From positions 30,287,691-30,351,690 of the forward strand of contig OX155950.1 in the NCBI GenBank assembly GCA_944548615.1: 64,000 bases of DNA, written 5' to 3'. Source of the stretch: Micropterix aruncella. Lineage: Eukaryota > Arthropoda > Insecta > Lepidoptera > Micropterigidae. The notes below the pieces were generated by a model. That model had not been told where the DNA came from and ran no database searches. It saw nothing but the letters and a program-made list of their open reading frames with translations. The position numbers were made by a program, and so were the translations under genes. The first letter of the stretch is position 1. Every line of letters begins with the position of its first letter. Shown here piece after piece: positions 19,976 through 31,569 of this stretch.

Positions 19976-21654
19976 TTATATAGAATGAAAAGTTAAAACA
20001 AATATCGCAGGCAATATCAATAATTAATGAAATATTCAACCACTGTGATTTCAGGAAAACATCTCAAACGATGAAGTCAATTAAAATCACGGGTTGGTGT
20101 CGGTAAAATCTTATCTCGAAACTGTCTCTTTCTCTTTCCGCCGCAGCGGTATCGTAACTACGTTTACGCTACAGCTACGTCTACGCCGCGGCGTAGCTAT
20201 ATCGTAGCGTCGTCGTAGCAACCGCTGGTAGGTAAAATGGAATAGTAGCGCTACGAAGAGGGGACGACGGCCGTTTCGTACATACTAATCCGAGAGCCTG
20301 TTGCAGGTATTGTAGTATATAAACGTACTCGAATTGCAGCCTAGGAGAATCTCAACAGTAATAGTCTAATAAAATGATTAAATGTATAATATATATACAT
20401 GTAAAATTACGTGGGAGTGAGATAAGTAACAGTTTTGAGTAAGTACTACTTTTTTGGATTTCAATAGTAAGTACATTGTATTTTCCGACAAGATCAATTG
20501 TTTTTGTTTGTGAGTTTCCATGTAAAACTTTGAATTTTTATTAATCATCATGAGTTCGCTTCGTTTAATAATCATCACAAAGACGATGCTTGAAAATTTA
20601 TGGAATTGATTATACTTTCAATCCTTGCCTGGATGGAAATATTTGTCGAATGTATATTTTTTAATTGCTGAATGCTGGAAATTCAATTTCACAACGAATT
20701 TTGGGTTTCGGCTAATAACCAAACCAGAAAAGCCACCGAAAACCCATTTTCCCGAATATTGCTAATTCACTAGGAATTAAGTGATAAAATCCTGTGGAAG
20801 CCGCACTCTTTGGTATATTTTCAGGGCTCTAAAATCTGACTGTCTTAAACAACTCCGAGGCAAATAAAATATATATAATAACTTTAAGTAAATAAATAAA
20901 CACATTAAAACATTAAATTAAAAAATGTCTTTTATATTTATTAGAAAAATAGTTAAAAATCTCTAAATCAAAGTATTTGCCAAAAGACATAATCATTTTG
21001 TTTTACTAAAAAATCAAGTATCTTTTTTGACAGACTTCGTTTTGTAAAGTTTACCATCCGGTAAACTTTAAAGTTTACCGAAACTGCCATGGGCTCTGGA
21101 CCTATACCTACCAGTCGTAGACGTTTATGATTCAACACAGACACGTATAATATTGCCGGCTTTGTTGTCGCTAGTACTATTGTCTTTTATGTCGCAGTTT
21201 TGCATCAGAAATCAGCGCGAATCCTGCTTTAAAATGCAAGCGACAATTCCCACGTGGGGTGCTTCATTTTTATGTCATTTCGTTGTTTACTAAAGCGATA
21301 TAACATGTTTTGCGCAGTATATCAATTAGGTGATTAGCTCAGAATCTCCACTCGAAAAATAATTATCATTAGCGCGCACCCAAGGAACCTAATTAATGAA
21401 GATTTAAATGCTCTCTCGAGTTAATGGTAATGGTTTTTCAGTTGAGGATTTTTGTCGCGAAGCGACATTTATATTCGTTAGCGGCTACCATTTCTCGTCT
21501 GTTGATATTTCTTCCGCCGTTTTTTTAAACCCGCTCTGCAAAGGATGGCATTTCCGGCTTCCCGGTATGGCGTTGTCCGTTTGTCCAATATTTTATTTTC
21601 AGAAGATATGTCATATATAATGTATTATATGTTCTGAGTATATATACAAAAATA
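19976..21654. other. Unassigned sequence, partly unique
   Basis: About 1.7 kb without a recognised gene. CGTAGC-rich DNA lies at 20150-20270. Three AAAGTTTACC units (two inverted, one direct) lie at 21035-21085. The segment 21380-21560 looks unique and is relatively balanced in base composition. Confidence 0.4.
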
Positions 21655-21971
21655 GAGTTGAGAGATTCCAGAGATACTTCCTGAGGCATCTCGGCTGCAA
21701 ACCATTCCAGATCTCCGGAAGTTTCCTAGAGAAACGTAGTCGTCATAACATGGACTCACTCGAGAATGAGAGCCTCCAATATGATATATGTTTTTTGTAC
21801 AATATTATGAATAATAAGAAATATAGAGTCCTTATATTATCTGTTAGCAGAATCTGAAAACGAATCAAAAATAATCAAACCAGGGATCGTGACTTATTTC
21901 ACATACATAGGGTCAATATCAATTATGGCCAAAATATGTACTTCTATAGAACGCTTAGATCGTAAAAAATA
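21655..21971 (+). pseudogene. LINE reverse-transcriptase thumb-region fragment
   Basis: The + frame reads VERFQRYFLRHLGCKPF, EKRSRHNMDSLENESLQYD, CFLYNIMNNKKY, a stop, then NQTRDRDLFHIHRVNINYG and RTLRS. This is the region after the palm in jockey/CR1-like reverse transcriptases, where (I/V)-E-x-(V/F)-Q-(K/R)-x-F-(L/I) is typical. One internal stop and no start show a decayed 5'-truncated insertion. Confidence 0.75.
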
Positions 21972-22235
21972 AAATTTCAAGGTTTGGATATTGTTTATTT
22001 ATCGTCAAACACTTGCTTTGATGACATTAAAAACACGATTTACAGCCTTTGGTCTTGATTAGTATTTCTTCATTTGTTAAATATTGCAATGTTTATTTTG
22101 TATGCATATTACATAATAAATATATTATCATGTAGGTATATCATATCCTTTAATATTTCCTATGCTTTTTAACATTTTAATATTATCTTACCTTATTATT
22201 TATATTATGATTTTATTTTATCAATATACAGAGGT

Positions 22236-22318
22236 ACTTCTTGAGGCATCTCGATTTCAAATCGTTCAGACCTCCGGAAGTTACCCGGAGAGACAATCAT
22301 CATAACATGGACTCAATT
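22236..22318 (+). pseudogene. Second relic of the same LINE region
   Basis: GAGGTACTTCTTGAGGCATC, TCCGGAAGTTACC and CATAACATGGACTCA match 21672-21758 with about 80 percent identity. It is cut off after 83 bp and followed by a TA run. Confidence 0.7.
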
Positions 22319-23716
22319 ACTATATATATATATAAATATGTTTTATTATTTAATTATTACATACTCAATAACACCATAACATATAGAAGTAAGTTATTTC
22401 ATAAAATTAGTTAAATATATCTATTATAATTTTATTTTTGCTTCTCTATCCATTCTCTATTTTATTCATATTTTCTTCTTGTGATGTAACAATATATTTT
22501 GTCTAATTTTTAAAATGTTTAATTGTCCTTATAGATCTGCATAATATTTATTTAATTTGAAAATATAATTAACTTTACAGAAGATTCTAAATCGTTAATT
22601 AATCGTTATCCTAGACTATATTATACGTATATTAAATGTCTATCTAACCTTTCTTGTTATTACTAGGTACTACTTTTTAACAACTTTTATACTATATACT
22701 ACATATTTACCTATTTCCTTAATTGGTAAAAAACGCCATTACAGTACTTTGCAGTTGTGCTAAGTTCACCATCCAAATATCAAATTCTGGCTCAGCTGAA
22801 CAGAGTGCATTTAGGGTAAGAAGCGCCCGTACCGTTAAGCAGTGTTGAATGATGTTAGTTCTAGCTCGCAGTAGCGCGAACGATACGTAAGTCCTAGAAC
22901 GAGGCTTCTAAGGTTGGTGGGATTATGAACGAACATAGTAGTTTATATATTTATTTTTACATATTTATAATTACTTTCTAGTTAAATAAAGCGACAAGTT
23001 GAATCATCCCATCCCATCCAACCCGAGGCACGTCACACATCTAACTAGACTTACGCCTGTGCCTAGATGTGCGATAAGGCATACGTATTTGAGATTGCGA
23101 GCTGACATTAAAAGTTTATTACTAGAGATTAGATATTAAGTAGAGTTTAAGGACATATATAGGTATACACAATATAACAGGTACACAATGTAATATGTAT
23201 GTAGCAGATTGCCAGCCAATCACTTCTTACGCTTAATAAGTTGGGCCCAACCAACACTAGAATATGTTCTAGTATTAACTACAAAACATTGTAAGTTTCC
23301 TGGAAAAAAAAAGATTATCAGTGGTACCGTATGTGCATATTCCCTGAATTTCTAAAATGTCTAAATAAAAAGAAATGGCGGTGCAACGGAACCGTTGCGT
23401 TAAATTTGGCTTGTAAGCATTTGTAGTGTGCTTAAGAATTAAGTCGTGGGTGAAGCGAAGGAAAGGCTCGACTTAATAAGCAGGGAGTTTAAAAGGCCTG
23501 AGATTTTCCTGGAGACTAATTTATAATTAGGCGGCATTTACAACCGCTGCCATGAATACAAATGAAATATACGTTAGTATAAAAAATAGTCGATTTTGAT
23601 ATGTTTACGGTACAATATAATCTTTCGTGTTCTTTCTGAGGATCTATAGGTCCTCAAACGCGCAGTGATACATGGAATCGTAAGGGTTATGCGGTGCAGT
23701 TTTTAATGTCACCGGC
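22319..23716. other. Unassigned AT-rich sequence
   Basis: No gene recognised. The segment 22842-23036 starts TGTTGAATG, contains an AATAAA and has an LTR-like composition, but no second copy or target duplication could be found, so I do not call an LTR. Confidence 0.4.
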
Positions 23717-23746
23717 GACCCAAGTAGCCTCATGGCTACTTGGGTC
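23717..23746. repeat. Perfect hairpin, 13-bp arms
   Basis: GACCCAAGTAGCC, loop TCAT, and the exact complement. No gene or T-tract adjoins it. Confidence 0.95.
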
Positions 23747-23837
23747 AATATTCTACACACAATAATAAAATAGGTTTTAAGGTTTATTATCTACCTTGCT
23801 AGAGTGATGCCCGTACTGAGGTAGAGCTAATAGGCCC

Positions 23838-24345
23838 AGTGCAGTTAGGGCATTATGACCCATGTGTTCAGAGTCGGCCCAACTCACAGGTCAGCACACA
23901 TCCGGTAACCTCCAAGCAGAAGTGTGCATCTGGGTTGGACTCTGTGCCTGCGGGTCAGAATCCTACCCGGGCTCCTGGATGGTTTGCGGGTGCGGCGACA
24001 GCTAGTCGATTGTGCATTCCGTCTGATAAACGGGGGAGTCTAGAAACGGTTTTAAATCCTATGGAGCGGGGGTTGTTGTTAATTTTACGGCAACTGTCTG
24101 GCTTCGCCGTAAGGCCAACGACTTACGGCGAAACCAGGGGCAGCCTCGCCCCCTAACTACCAGTTTTGGTAGGATATCTTCCTCTGGAGTTAACCTTCAG
24201 GATACCTCCGTCCATCCGACTGGTTACGGGTCCGAAGTCGCTTACACGGCCTCTACCTGTTGTATTACAGCGGTAATTCAATTTGAATTAATCGCGGATC
24301 TAGGCGTTTTTTGACCGTATATCAAACGGGATCGGGTGGCCCAAT
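23838..24345. repeat. LINE 3' UTR repeat, copy B (head-to-head chimera)
   Basis: 23838-24085 matches the first half of the LINE 3' UTR in + orientation (ATGACCCATGTGTTCAG, CGATTGTGCATTCC, GGGGGAGTCTAGAAAC). 24105-24345 matches its second half in reverse complement (CCAGTTTTGGTAGGATATC, GACTGGTTACGGGTCCGAAG, CAAACGGGATCGGGTGGCC). The junction carries an inverted TTCGCCGTAAG with an 8-nt loop. It may be two independent insertions or a rearranged one. Confidence 0.8.
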
Positions 24346-24435
24346 AATGTTACAACATAAGCAGAATAATATTGTTTATTTACTGTAAGCACGCGCAAAT
24401 AATCTTACAATGTTTAAATTATAAGATTAACACAT
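24346..24435. other. Short unassigned spacer
   Basis: Possible 3' UTR of the minus-strand LINE fragment at 24436, inferred from position only. Confidence 0.3.
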
Positions 24436-24775
24436 TTAAAGATCATTTGGAAACCAACGTAATTTTGGCCGACTTTTCATATAAATAATACTCCTATGTG
24501 CGACGTCTCGAGCGTCGATAGCCGATAATCGTTGTCGTCTTCGATATTCTTTAGCCAGGTTTTCTTCGGTGCCGAACGCTGAATTCTCTATTCTGTCGGA
24601 CGGCTCGCCAAAGAAGTTTACGTGGCAAGCGATTATCGTACATTCGGCAAACATGGCCGAACCATCGTAATCGACGTTTTTGTATTTCTTCTTCGATCGG
24701 TGTTTGTTGATCACATCTTTCTTTAACAGCACTTTTGTTGGTAGTTTTTTTTAATATAAATACTAACAATATCAT
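24436..24775 (-). pseudogene. LINE ORF C-terminal fragment
   Basis: The minus-strand frame contains TPIEEEIQKRRLRWFGHV, then RM, DNRLPRKLLWRAV before it breaks. The (I)-x-x-R-R-L-R-W-x-G-H-(V/I)-x-R-M ... R-L-P pattern is highly characteristic of the C-terminal part of endonuclease-reverse transcriptases of RTE-like and related LINEs. Downstream coding has frameshifts and stops, and nothing upstream is preserved. Confidence 0.85.
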
Positions 24776-24998
24776 TTTTTTATGAACTAATTCTTGTTGC
24801 CTAATAATGAATATTGTTAGTAATGTATATTATATGTTTATATAATATATTTGGAGGCCGGCCGTAAATGGCTACGCGGATCTTTAACCATCGCAACCAC
24901 CGATTAGCGTTTTTGGCCCCCTAGGGGTTAATGGTCTCGTTTCGAAGTAAATGAATAAAAAATTAACTCTGAAAATTGGACTTGGAAATATAATGATA
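24776..24998. other. Short unassigned spacer
   Basis: Unassigned; a GGAGGCCGGCCG patch lies at 24852. Confidence 0.3.
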
Positions 24999-25651
24999 CT
25001 AGATGACCCGGTGAACTTCGTACCACCTAAAATTGATTTTATTGTAACTCTTCATAAGCGTTTATTGATCCTAATCAACCTTCCAAATCCAATTCATTGA
25101 AATCTATAATATGGCCAAATCATGTAGGTACGGTTTTAGTTTCGTTTGGTGATTAAATGAATGTCGTTTGTAGTTAAAATAAATTCAATTTATTTAATTT
25201 ACATGATGAAATATAAATGCTTTTTCGAGTTTTCCGACTTTTTCGGCTTTTCGACTTTTTCGACTTTTCCGACTTTTTCGACTTTTTGTATTTTTCGAAT
25301 TTTTGGACTTTTTTTTACTTTTTCAACTCTTTTGACTTTTTCGACTTTTTCGACTTTCACTTTTTGAAATTTTACACAATCGCACGGAATAAATAACAGT
25401 TATGGATGGCGCAGCTGTCAAACATGTGCAGTAGGATCGCCGCGAACGCCATCTGTTGAAAGTGGCCCATTTCCCAAAATGACCAATAATTTCGATTTTC
25501 AGTTGTTTCTTTTAATTTTTCCCAAATATTTTATTTTGTAAACCACCCCTGAATCAATGCAAGCAAAACAAAAAATAATAATTCAAATCGGTTGAGTCAT
25601 TTTCGAGATCTTGCGAGACTAACGCACGGCGATTCATTTTTATATATAAGA
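24999..25651 (-). mobile_element. Non-autonomous Helitron
   Basis: Read on the minus strand, the 5' end is TCTTATATATAAAAATG (at 25651) and the 3' end is GGTACGAAGTTCACCGGGTC then ATCTAG (to 24999) followed by T. These match the ends of the Helitron at 14799-15249. Length is 653 bp with no Rep/helicase ORF. Conserved 5' text GAATCGCCGTGCGTTAGTC lies just inside the 5' end. Confidence 0.88.
25226..25372. repeat. TTTTTCGAC tandem repeats within Helitron
   Basis: About 14 degenerate 8-10 bp units of TTTTTCGAC run through the Helitron interior, with TCTTTTGAC and TTTTTGGAC variants. The Phe-Ser-Thr open frame here is a product of this array. Confidence 0.85.
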
Positions 25652-26234
25652 TTATATTTTATTTTAAAAGGAGTTTCAATTTGTCACATAGAAGAAGCAT
25701 TCAATATGCTTAATAAACAGTTTTACCATATCACTATTCATAATAATTAAACTAGAACATCCTTACACCGATCGCATTGCATAATTAAATATTCGAGTCG
25801 GCTGAAAAATCCCACCGCAGTGGCGGAATATATTTTTCAACCCCGCGCGGCGCTGTGTTGAAGGGGGCGGCTTAATGTTGAACAGAGTTGAAACAAAGAA
25901 GCGCATAAATAAAATGTGAATTAGCGGCGTCGCCTCCGTTCGGTATAATTGCCAAGAATTTATTCGCCCGCCACGAAAGCGGGGCGCGCCGAAGAGATGA
26001 ATCACTCGCCGCTGCACCGCGATTATAAATTCGCCTTCTTATCTCTCTTAGCGTTATAATTGCCCCGCTTTTAGCGATGGACTTAGTTATCTTTTCGCAT
26101 TCATTTATACTTCATAAATAAATTAATTGTCGCTAGGTACGGGGCTAAGTGGCAAGTGAGAAATTTCGCAGATTCAATTTTGCTGGTCTAACGGTGAATA
26201 TTCTTGAATATTAAATACTCAATATGATCACGTA
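25652..26234. other. Unassigned sequence with a GC-richer segment
   Basis: 25790-26150 is unlike the AT-rich flanks, appears once in the window and contains several TTATAA and TTAATT motifs. It may be unique host DNA. No exon is recognisable. Confidence 0.4.
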
Positions 26235-26683
26235 CAGTCTGGCCAGAAAGAGTAGACCCCACAACTTGGGAAAAGTATTTATATTGCAACACAGTAATAT
26301 GAGAATAGTAGGACTAAATAATCTAGGGACATATCTCAGTACCGTCTCCCAAGAGGCGTATTGTACACAAACTAGTGTTTCTGCTCCTTTACTAATTCTA
26401 CCATGAAACATCAACGTTTGCATTATTGTGAGCTTGAAAGAAAAAAAAACGTTAGTCGTGCCTTCGTTACATAATCATTAATTTTAACTACCATTGCGGC
26501 ATGTAGGTACCAGCAATTTGTGGTTAAACTATACGAAATGTGAAACAAAACTAGCCTCATTGTACCTAGACCTACATTTTGGGACACTGAAAACGACTTC
26601 TGTAGCTCCGGTTCGAATAGTTTAGATAATTTTTAACGCGAAAGAATATGAATAAAAAGAGTTAATTACAAAATGAACGCAAT

Positions 26684-27319
26684 ATAAAATCGAAGACTAT
26701 CGCGGTTGTTTGACATTATAAATAGGATAGAAAACGAATTTACCGCGTGAAATTTGTAGCACCCGACGTTTCGGTGACGTTGCAGCCGCCGTTGTCCAGG
26801 GTAGACTGAAAGAGCTGTCAATCCGTTGTTTTGCGGGTAGGCCGCATATCGCTGCCGCCACTGCGTAGGTTATAACGGTGGTGGGGGGCCAGGCTCGGAG
26901 CGCGCGAATTTCGAAAGCCATTGAAACAACATCTGGGATAAGATGATCCGGGAAGCCATTGAAATAAGAAGAACCCCGAACTTCAATAGAGACGACGGTT
27001 ACAAACTCTCTTCTACGTGGAACCCTCTTCTTAAAATGTTCCCACCGCCGAACACCGAACGCAAGGACGTAAGACAGGATACAGTGAGTGATGTGTGCAA
27101 GACGGATTTTCGAAATTCGCGCGCTCCGAGCCTGCTCCCCCCCCCCCCCCTCCCACCACCGTTATAACCTACGCAGTGGCGGCAGCGGTATGCGGCCTAC
27201 CCGCAAAACAACGGATTGACAGCTCTTTCAATCTACCCTGGACAACGGCGGCTGCAACGTCACCGAAACGTCGGGTGCTACAAATTTCACGCGGTAAAGT
27301 CGTTTTCTATCCTATTTAT
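26684..27319 (+). mobile_element. Penelope-like element fragment with inverted terminal repeats
   Basis: The element is flanked by a perfect 14-bp target duplication (AAAATGAACGCAAT at 26670-26683 and 27320-27333). Arms of about 205 bp (26711-26917 and 27107-27319) are inverted copies sharing TTATAAATAGGATAGAAAAC, GTAGCACCCGACGTTTCGG, GACAGCTCTTTCA and CGCGCGAATTTCGAAA. Only the left side has the extra 27-31 bp tail. Between them lies coding sequence that resembles a Penelope-like C-terminus. Terminal repeats in inverted orientation with a one-sided tail and variable-length duplications are known for Penelope-like elements. Confidence 0.78.
26943..27100 (+). pseudogene. Penelope-like ORF C-terminal fragment
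   Basis: The frame from 26943 reads MIREAIEIRRTPNFNRDDG, then YKLSSTWNPLL. The pattern (I)REA(I/L)EI ... FN(R)(D/E)DG ... L(S)xxWxP(V/L)L is what I know as the segment following the GIY-YIG endonuclease at the end of Penelope-like retroelement proteins. Neither the reverse transcriptase nor the GIY-YIG catalytic motifs remain; the fragment is about 50 residues between the two inverted arms. The frame then runs into the right arm, where the Pro-rich reading is spurious. Family assignment is from memory of this short pattern. Confidence 0.65.
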
Positions 27320-27447
27320 AAAATGAACGCAATTTTATGAACTGAACCAAAAGGACAAAATTCGTCTTGACATAAGTGTAAGTGTTGTCGCATCAAAATA
27401 TTTCCCACCATATCGAATTAATGTCTACTCTTAATGGTCAGACTGTA

Positions 27448-28017
<570 letters not shown>

Positions 28018-28073
28018 GACATACATACACACATAAATATATTGTATATAATAAAGTAATAAGTAAATTTAAA

Positions 28074-28694
28074 TTAATTATCGTTCCTGAGCTTTTCTTC
28101 GACTGCGTGAAGAAAAGGCTTCCTGTCCAGAGAAAAAATGTCAAGGTCATTAAACCTGTTATTAAAAGAGGTGAGTAACCGTATCATAGTAGAGTTGCTG
28201 AAGTGGCTTGAATTGCACCTGGGCACATGAAACAAACGAGAAACTCGGATACTTCTGGGGGGCACTCTCAAGGAAATTCGCTCAGTTAAAGCTGGACAGT
28301 CTATTAAACCATGAAGGATGTCATATAGGAAAGACATGTCGGTTATGGTCCGTCTATTATAGAGCAGTGCAACCTTAAAGTAATCCGCTCTTTCCTCATA
28401 TGTCTCGAAGTTCGAGTGCTCGCGCCAATTTAGGTATCGCAAGAAACGCTTTTGGACGCACTCAACCTTGTTGACAGATGCAGCATACATCGGTGACCAT
28501 ATAGTGGATCCGAAGTCTAAGACACTTCTGACATATGCGTAATACAGTGTTTTTAAGGCGAGGGTGTCACTGAACGGTCTGCATACTCTAAACAAAAATC
28601 CTAACATTTTCTTGGCCTTAAGAACTATGTAATCTATGTGGTCGTTGTATGTAAGCTTCGTATCTAAATAAAGACCAGTATCGGACCAAACCAA
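28074..28694 (-). pseudogene. LINE reverse-transcriptase C-terminal half, 206 open codons
   Basis: An uninterrupted minus-strand frame begins (TTG codon, no ATG) just after the catalytic core and encodes LYLDTKLTYNDHIDYI, KAKKMLGFLFR, LKTLYYAYVRSVLDFGSTIW, VECVQKRFLRYL, then DMSFLYDILHGLIDCP and VPRCNSSHFSNS. These are the standard post-palm motifs of jockey/CR1-like LINE reverse transcriptases. The YxDD box and everything before it are missing, as expected for a 5'-truncated copy. The lack of any stop or frameshift over 206 codons suggests a fairly recent insertion. The stop at 28074-28076 is followed by an AT-rich tail and the (TA)n tract. Confidence 0.9.
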
Positions 28695-28737
28695 AGCACT
28701 GCCGGATTACTAGAAACGACTAATAATGACGCATTTT

Positions 28738-28935
28738 AAAGGCAGTACAATTCGGTGTACATTCTTCGTACCGCCGCGAATGGTTCGCTGTCCTCGTACG
28801 TTTGAAGTCCCTCGTATAGGTTCTAGTTACGCCCAAAACTATTATGTACCCCTTGATGACCACATACAACGAACTTTTTCAATATATCGACATATTTCAT
28901 ACGAGCAAACCTACGTTCAGCGAGGCTGTACGTAG
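28738..28935 (+). pseudogene. Second LINE C-terminal fragment, opposite orientation
   Basis: The + frame contains FFVPPRMVRCPRTFEVPRI, then GSSYAQNYYVPLDDHIQRTF. It resembles the VPPRSIRVSRLFHVPRCNSS segment of the neighbouring minus-strand LINE at the same relative place, followed by an Asn-rich and Asp/Phe pattern typical of the family. It is about 65 codons and lacks the thumb region. The two fragments are head-to-head, 43 bp apart. Similarity is modest, so a chance resemblance is not excluded. Confidence 0.55.
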
Positions 28936-29476
28936 CCTACTTCGAAATAGTACGAAACGGTATACACTTATAAACAGTGACGGCTCGTCCTAAGGAGCGC
29001 TGGTGCGGTGCACTCCCACAAAAATTTAAGCAATTAAATCAATAATTACCCTGTACACTTTTTTAAAAATAATCCATCGCTAGGAACAATAATCCGACCG
29101 ACTAAGTGGAGCGCCAGCGAATACGCTCCTATGAACCAATGTTCAATACAACAAACAGCACTGAATGTAACGAGTGCGAAAGAGAAAAATCGACAATCTC
29201 CTGCACGTGAAACAAAAGATTTTGTATCGAAATTTAGCAGTATTAAGAGCGCCGCTCCAACGGGTGAACAACGCGCATGCGCTCTCGGCTCGCTATCTCG
29301 CTCCCACCGGGACGTAGCCAGTGCGACTACGTTCATACTGTTGCCGAACGTAAACAAAATTAAATGTCAGTCAGTGTCAATAATTGACACGCGCGCGAGG
29401 CAATATCGAATTTTGGCACTGTTTGACTGTAAATAATTAGAAAAATAGCTTGTTTGCATGTTATTTGGCGGTAACA

Positions 29477-31126
29477 ATGGAACAATACAGTGTGTCGTAC
29501 ATAAGAAACTGTGAAAAGACTTTAGAAGTGCGTCTCGAACTAAAATCAAAGGGGCGACCGCGTCCTGAAATAACGCTAACACAAACGTGTAGTACAAAAT
29601 CTAAAACTTATACACGTGTTTTCAAACCTGAGCAGTATACCAAAACACCGTGGTTATGTGGGTGTGAAGAAACGAACAAATTGTTTTGTTTTCCATGTCT
29701 TGTGTTTGGAGCCGGCGCGGGCGGTGGTGCCGAGACTGTATGGACAGAAACTGGTGTTCAAGATTTAGCGCATCTTTCAATTAAAGTGAAAAAACATTCG
29801 CAATCTCGATTTCATATGTTAAATGAAGTGCAATTGGCATCTATCGGGCGACAAGATATTCGAAAGGCGCTCGATTCTGCTTATCGAAAATCTATTCGAG
29901 AGTTCAATGAGCGTGTTGATGAAAATCGATATATTTTACGTCGCTTAATAGATTGCGTGGTATTCTGTGGTGCATTCCAAATTGCATTACGGGGACACGA
30001 TGAATCTACGGAATCTCTGAATCCCGGAATATATAGAGGCTTGGTTGATTTTGTGTCAGAGATCGATTTGGCCATGAAGCAGCACTTATCAAGCAGTTCT
30101 GTTTTTAAACGTACGTCTAAATCAATTCAAAACGATATTTTGGATGCTATTTATGAAGTTTGCAGATGTGAAATACAGATACAAATAAAAAATGCAGATT
30201 TTGTTGCAATTCAGGCAGACGAATCAACTGATTGTTCTACTATTCAACAGCTGGTGTTTATTATAAGGTATATACATGATGGTAAAATTTACGAACGATT
30301 TTTGAAATTTTTACAACCTAAGGGTTATACATCAGAAGTAATAGCGGCTGAAATCATGAAAGAGCTTGATTCTTTAAATATTGATAAAAAAAAAATAATT
30401 GGACAGAGCTACGACGGAGCTGCCGTCATGAGTGGAAGTACAAATGGCGTCCAAAAGATTATTAGAAATATCTACCTATATGCTTATTATGTACATTGTT
30501 ACGCGCATCAACTCAATTTAATTTTAGAAAAATGTGCATCGATTAACCACACAGTACGAAGCTTCTTTTGCAATTTGCATGCATTTCCATCGTTTTTCAC
30601 GCGATCGCCGAAAAGATCCGAATTTTTAAAAGAAATCGTCCACAAAAGAATACCTGCCGCTCCACAGACAAGATGGAATTATAATACACGTACAGTAAAA
30701 GTTTTATACGATAACTTAGAGCCCCTGAAAGAGTGTATGCAAGCAATAATGGACAGTCGTAACAGTGACCCAAAAACATTTAATCAAGCTCAAATGCTCC
30801 TTTCATATTTAAATGAAGACAATTTTTTATATTGGCTAAACTTTTTCGCGACGCTCATGCCCCAATGTGAAATGCTGTTCAAGTGTTTGCAGTCTCGATC
30901 CCTTGACTCAATTAAAATTATGAAAGAAGTCACTAAATTTGAAAAGGTCGTCAATGAATTACGTGATGCTGTTCCACCGCCTTCGCCTAAGAAAAAACGT
31001 CGGCCTGATAACGTGAATCATTCAGCTATGAGAAAAGAAGTGTGTGACATATTACGAATGCAGATAAAAGACAGATTTGTTCATACAGACCATTTATTGG
31101 CGTCCAAATTGTTTTACACTGACTGA
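29477..31126 (+). pseudogene. hAT transposase, N-terminal and catalytic part
   Basis: The open frame is 558 codons from 29450; I prefer the ATG at 29477 because of its AACAATGG context. Residues below count from 29450. A TTF-type zinc finger lies near 68-123 (C70, C72, C80, C83, H116, H122). The RNase H-like catalytic fold shows QADESTD with D257, QSYDGAAVMSG with D322, and VHCYAHQLNLIL near 348-359, all hallmarks of hAT transposases related to animal ZMYM1/TTF-finger proteins. A basic PKKKRRP near 515-521 may be a nuclear localisation signal. The frame ends at a TGA (31124-31126) where the family continues, and coding resumes at once in another frame. Confidence 0.9.
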
Positions 31127-31569
31127 AATTTTTAGACTACAATAAGAGTTTTCCGGATGATGATTTTAAGAAAGTGGTAAACACGTATGATTTCCTGGAA
31201 AAAACTAAACTGAAAAATGAGCTATTAGTCATTTATAGCAGAGAAGATTTTCACAACGCTGACGGCGCCGTTGCTTTACTTCAACATTTTATGGAATTTG
31301 CATTAGAATCCGTATTTGCTGAAAGCATGAAACTGCTAAAAATTATTTGTACCATTCCTATGACGTCAGTAGAAAGTGAGCGCTGTTTTTCGACGTTAAA
31401 TAAAGTCAAAACGTTTTCACGCAATACTATGGCACAAGATCGTCTGAATGCATTGTGTATGATAAGCATAGAAAAACGCTTAATTAATTCCATCTCAGAC
31501 TTTCACAAGAAAGTGATAGATGTTTTCGCTAGACAAAAAGACCGGCGAATGGATTTTATTTACAAATAA
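31126..31569 (+). pseudogene. hAT transposase, C-terminal part after frameshift
   Basis: From about 31126 the next frame is open: FLDYNKSFPDDDF, VVNTYDFLEKTKLKNELL, IICTIPMTSVESERCFSTLN, RLNALCMISIEKRL, stop at 31567-31569. The SVESERCFSTLN segment is the conserved hAT C-terminal dimerisation motif. There is no ATG suited to independent translation, so this is the end of the same transposase, displaced by one frame-changing indel within about 10 bp of 31124. No other stop or gap is evident in either part. Confidence 0.9.

Larger units (their letters stand above)
26235..27445. mobile_element. Tc1-like element carrying a nested Penelope-like insertion
   Basis: The left end CAGTCTGGCCAGAAAGAGTA and right end complement CAGTCTGACCATTAAGAGTA match at about 21 of 24 positions, each flanked by TA (26233-26234 and 27446-27447). 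CAGT starts followed by CTGGCCA are typical of Tc1-family termini. Without the nested element at 26684-27319 and one target duplication it would be about 560 bp. No transposase motif remains, so it is non-autonomous. Confidence 0.8.

Noticed and set aside
22842..23036. Possible solo LTR (TGTTGAATG start, AATAAA inside)
   Set aside because: No matching target duplication, no clear CA end and no second copy in the window.
25161..25367. Phe-Ser-Thr-rich 68-codon frame
   Set aside because: It is a reading of the TTTTTCGAC array inside a Helitron.
25790..26150. Exon of a host gene
   Set aside because: Open frame of 84 codons on the minus strand has no domain or convincing splice-site pair.
29046..29436. 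103- and 101-codon frames upstream of the hAT transposase
   Set aside because: They lie in the hAT 5' region on opposite strands, lack motifs, and are better explained as untranslated leader or promoter sequence.
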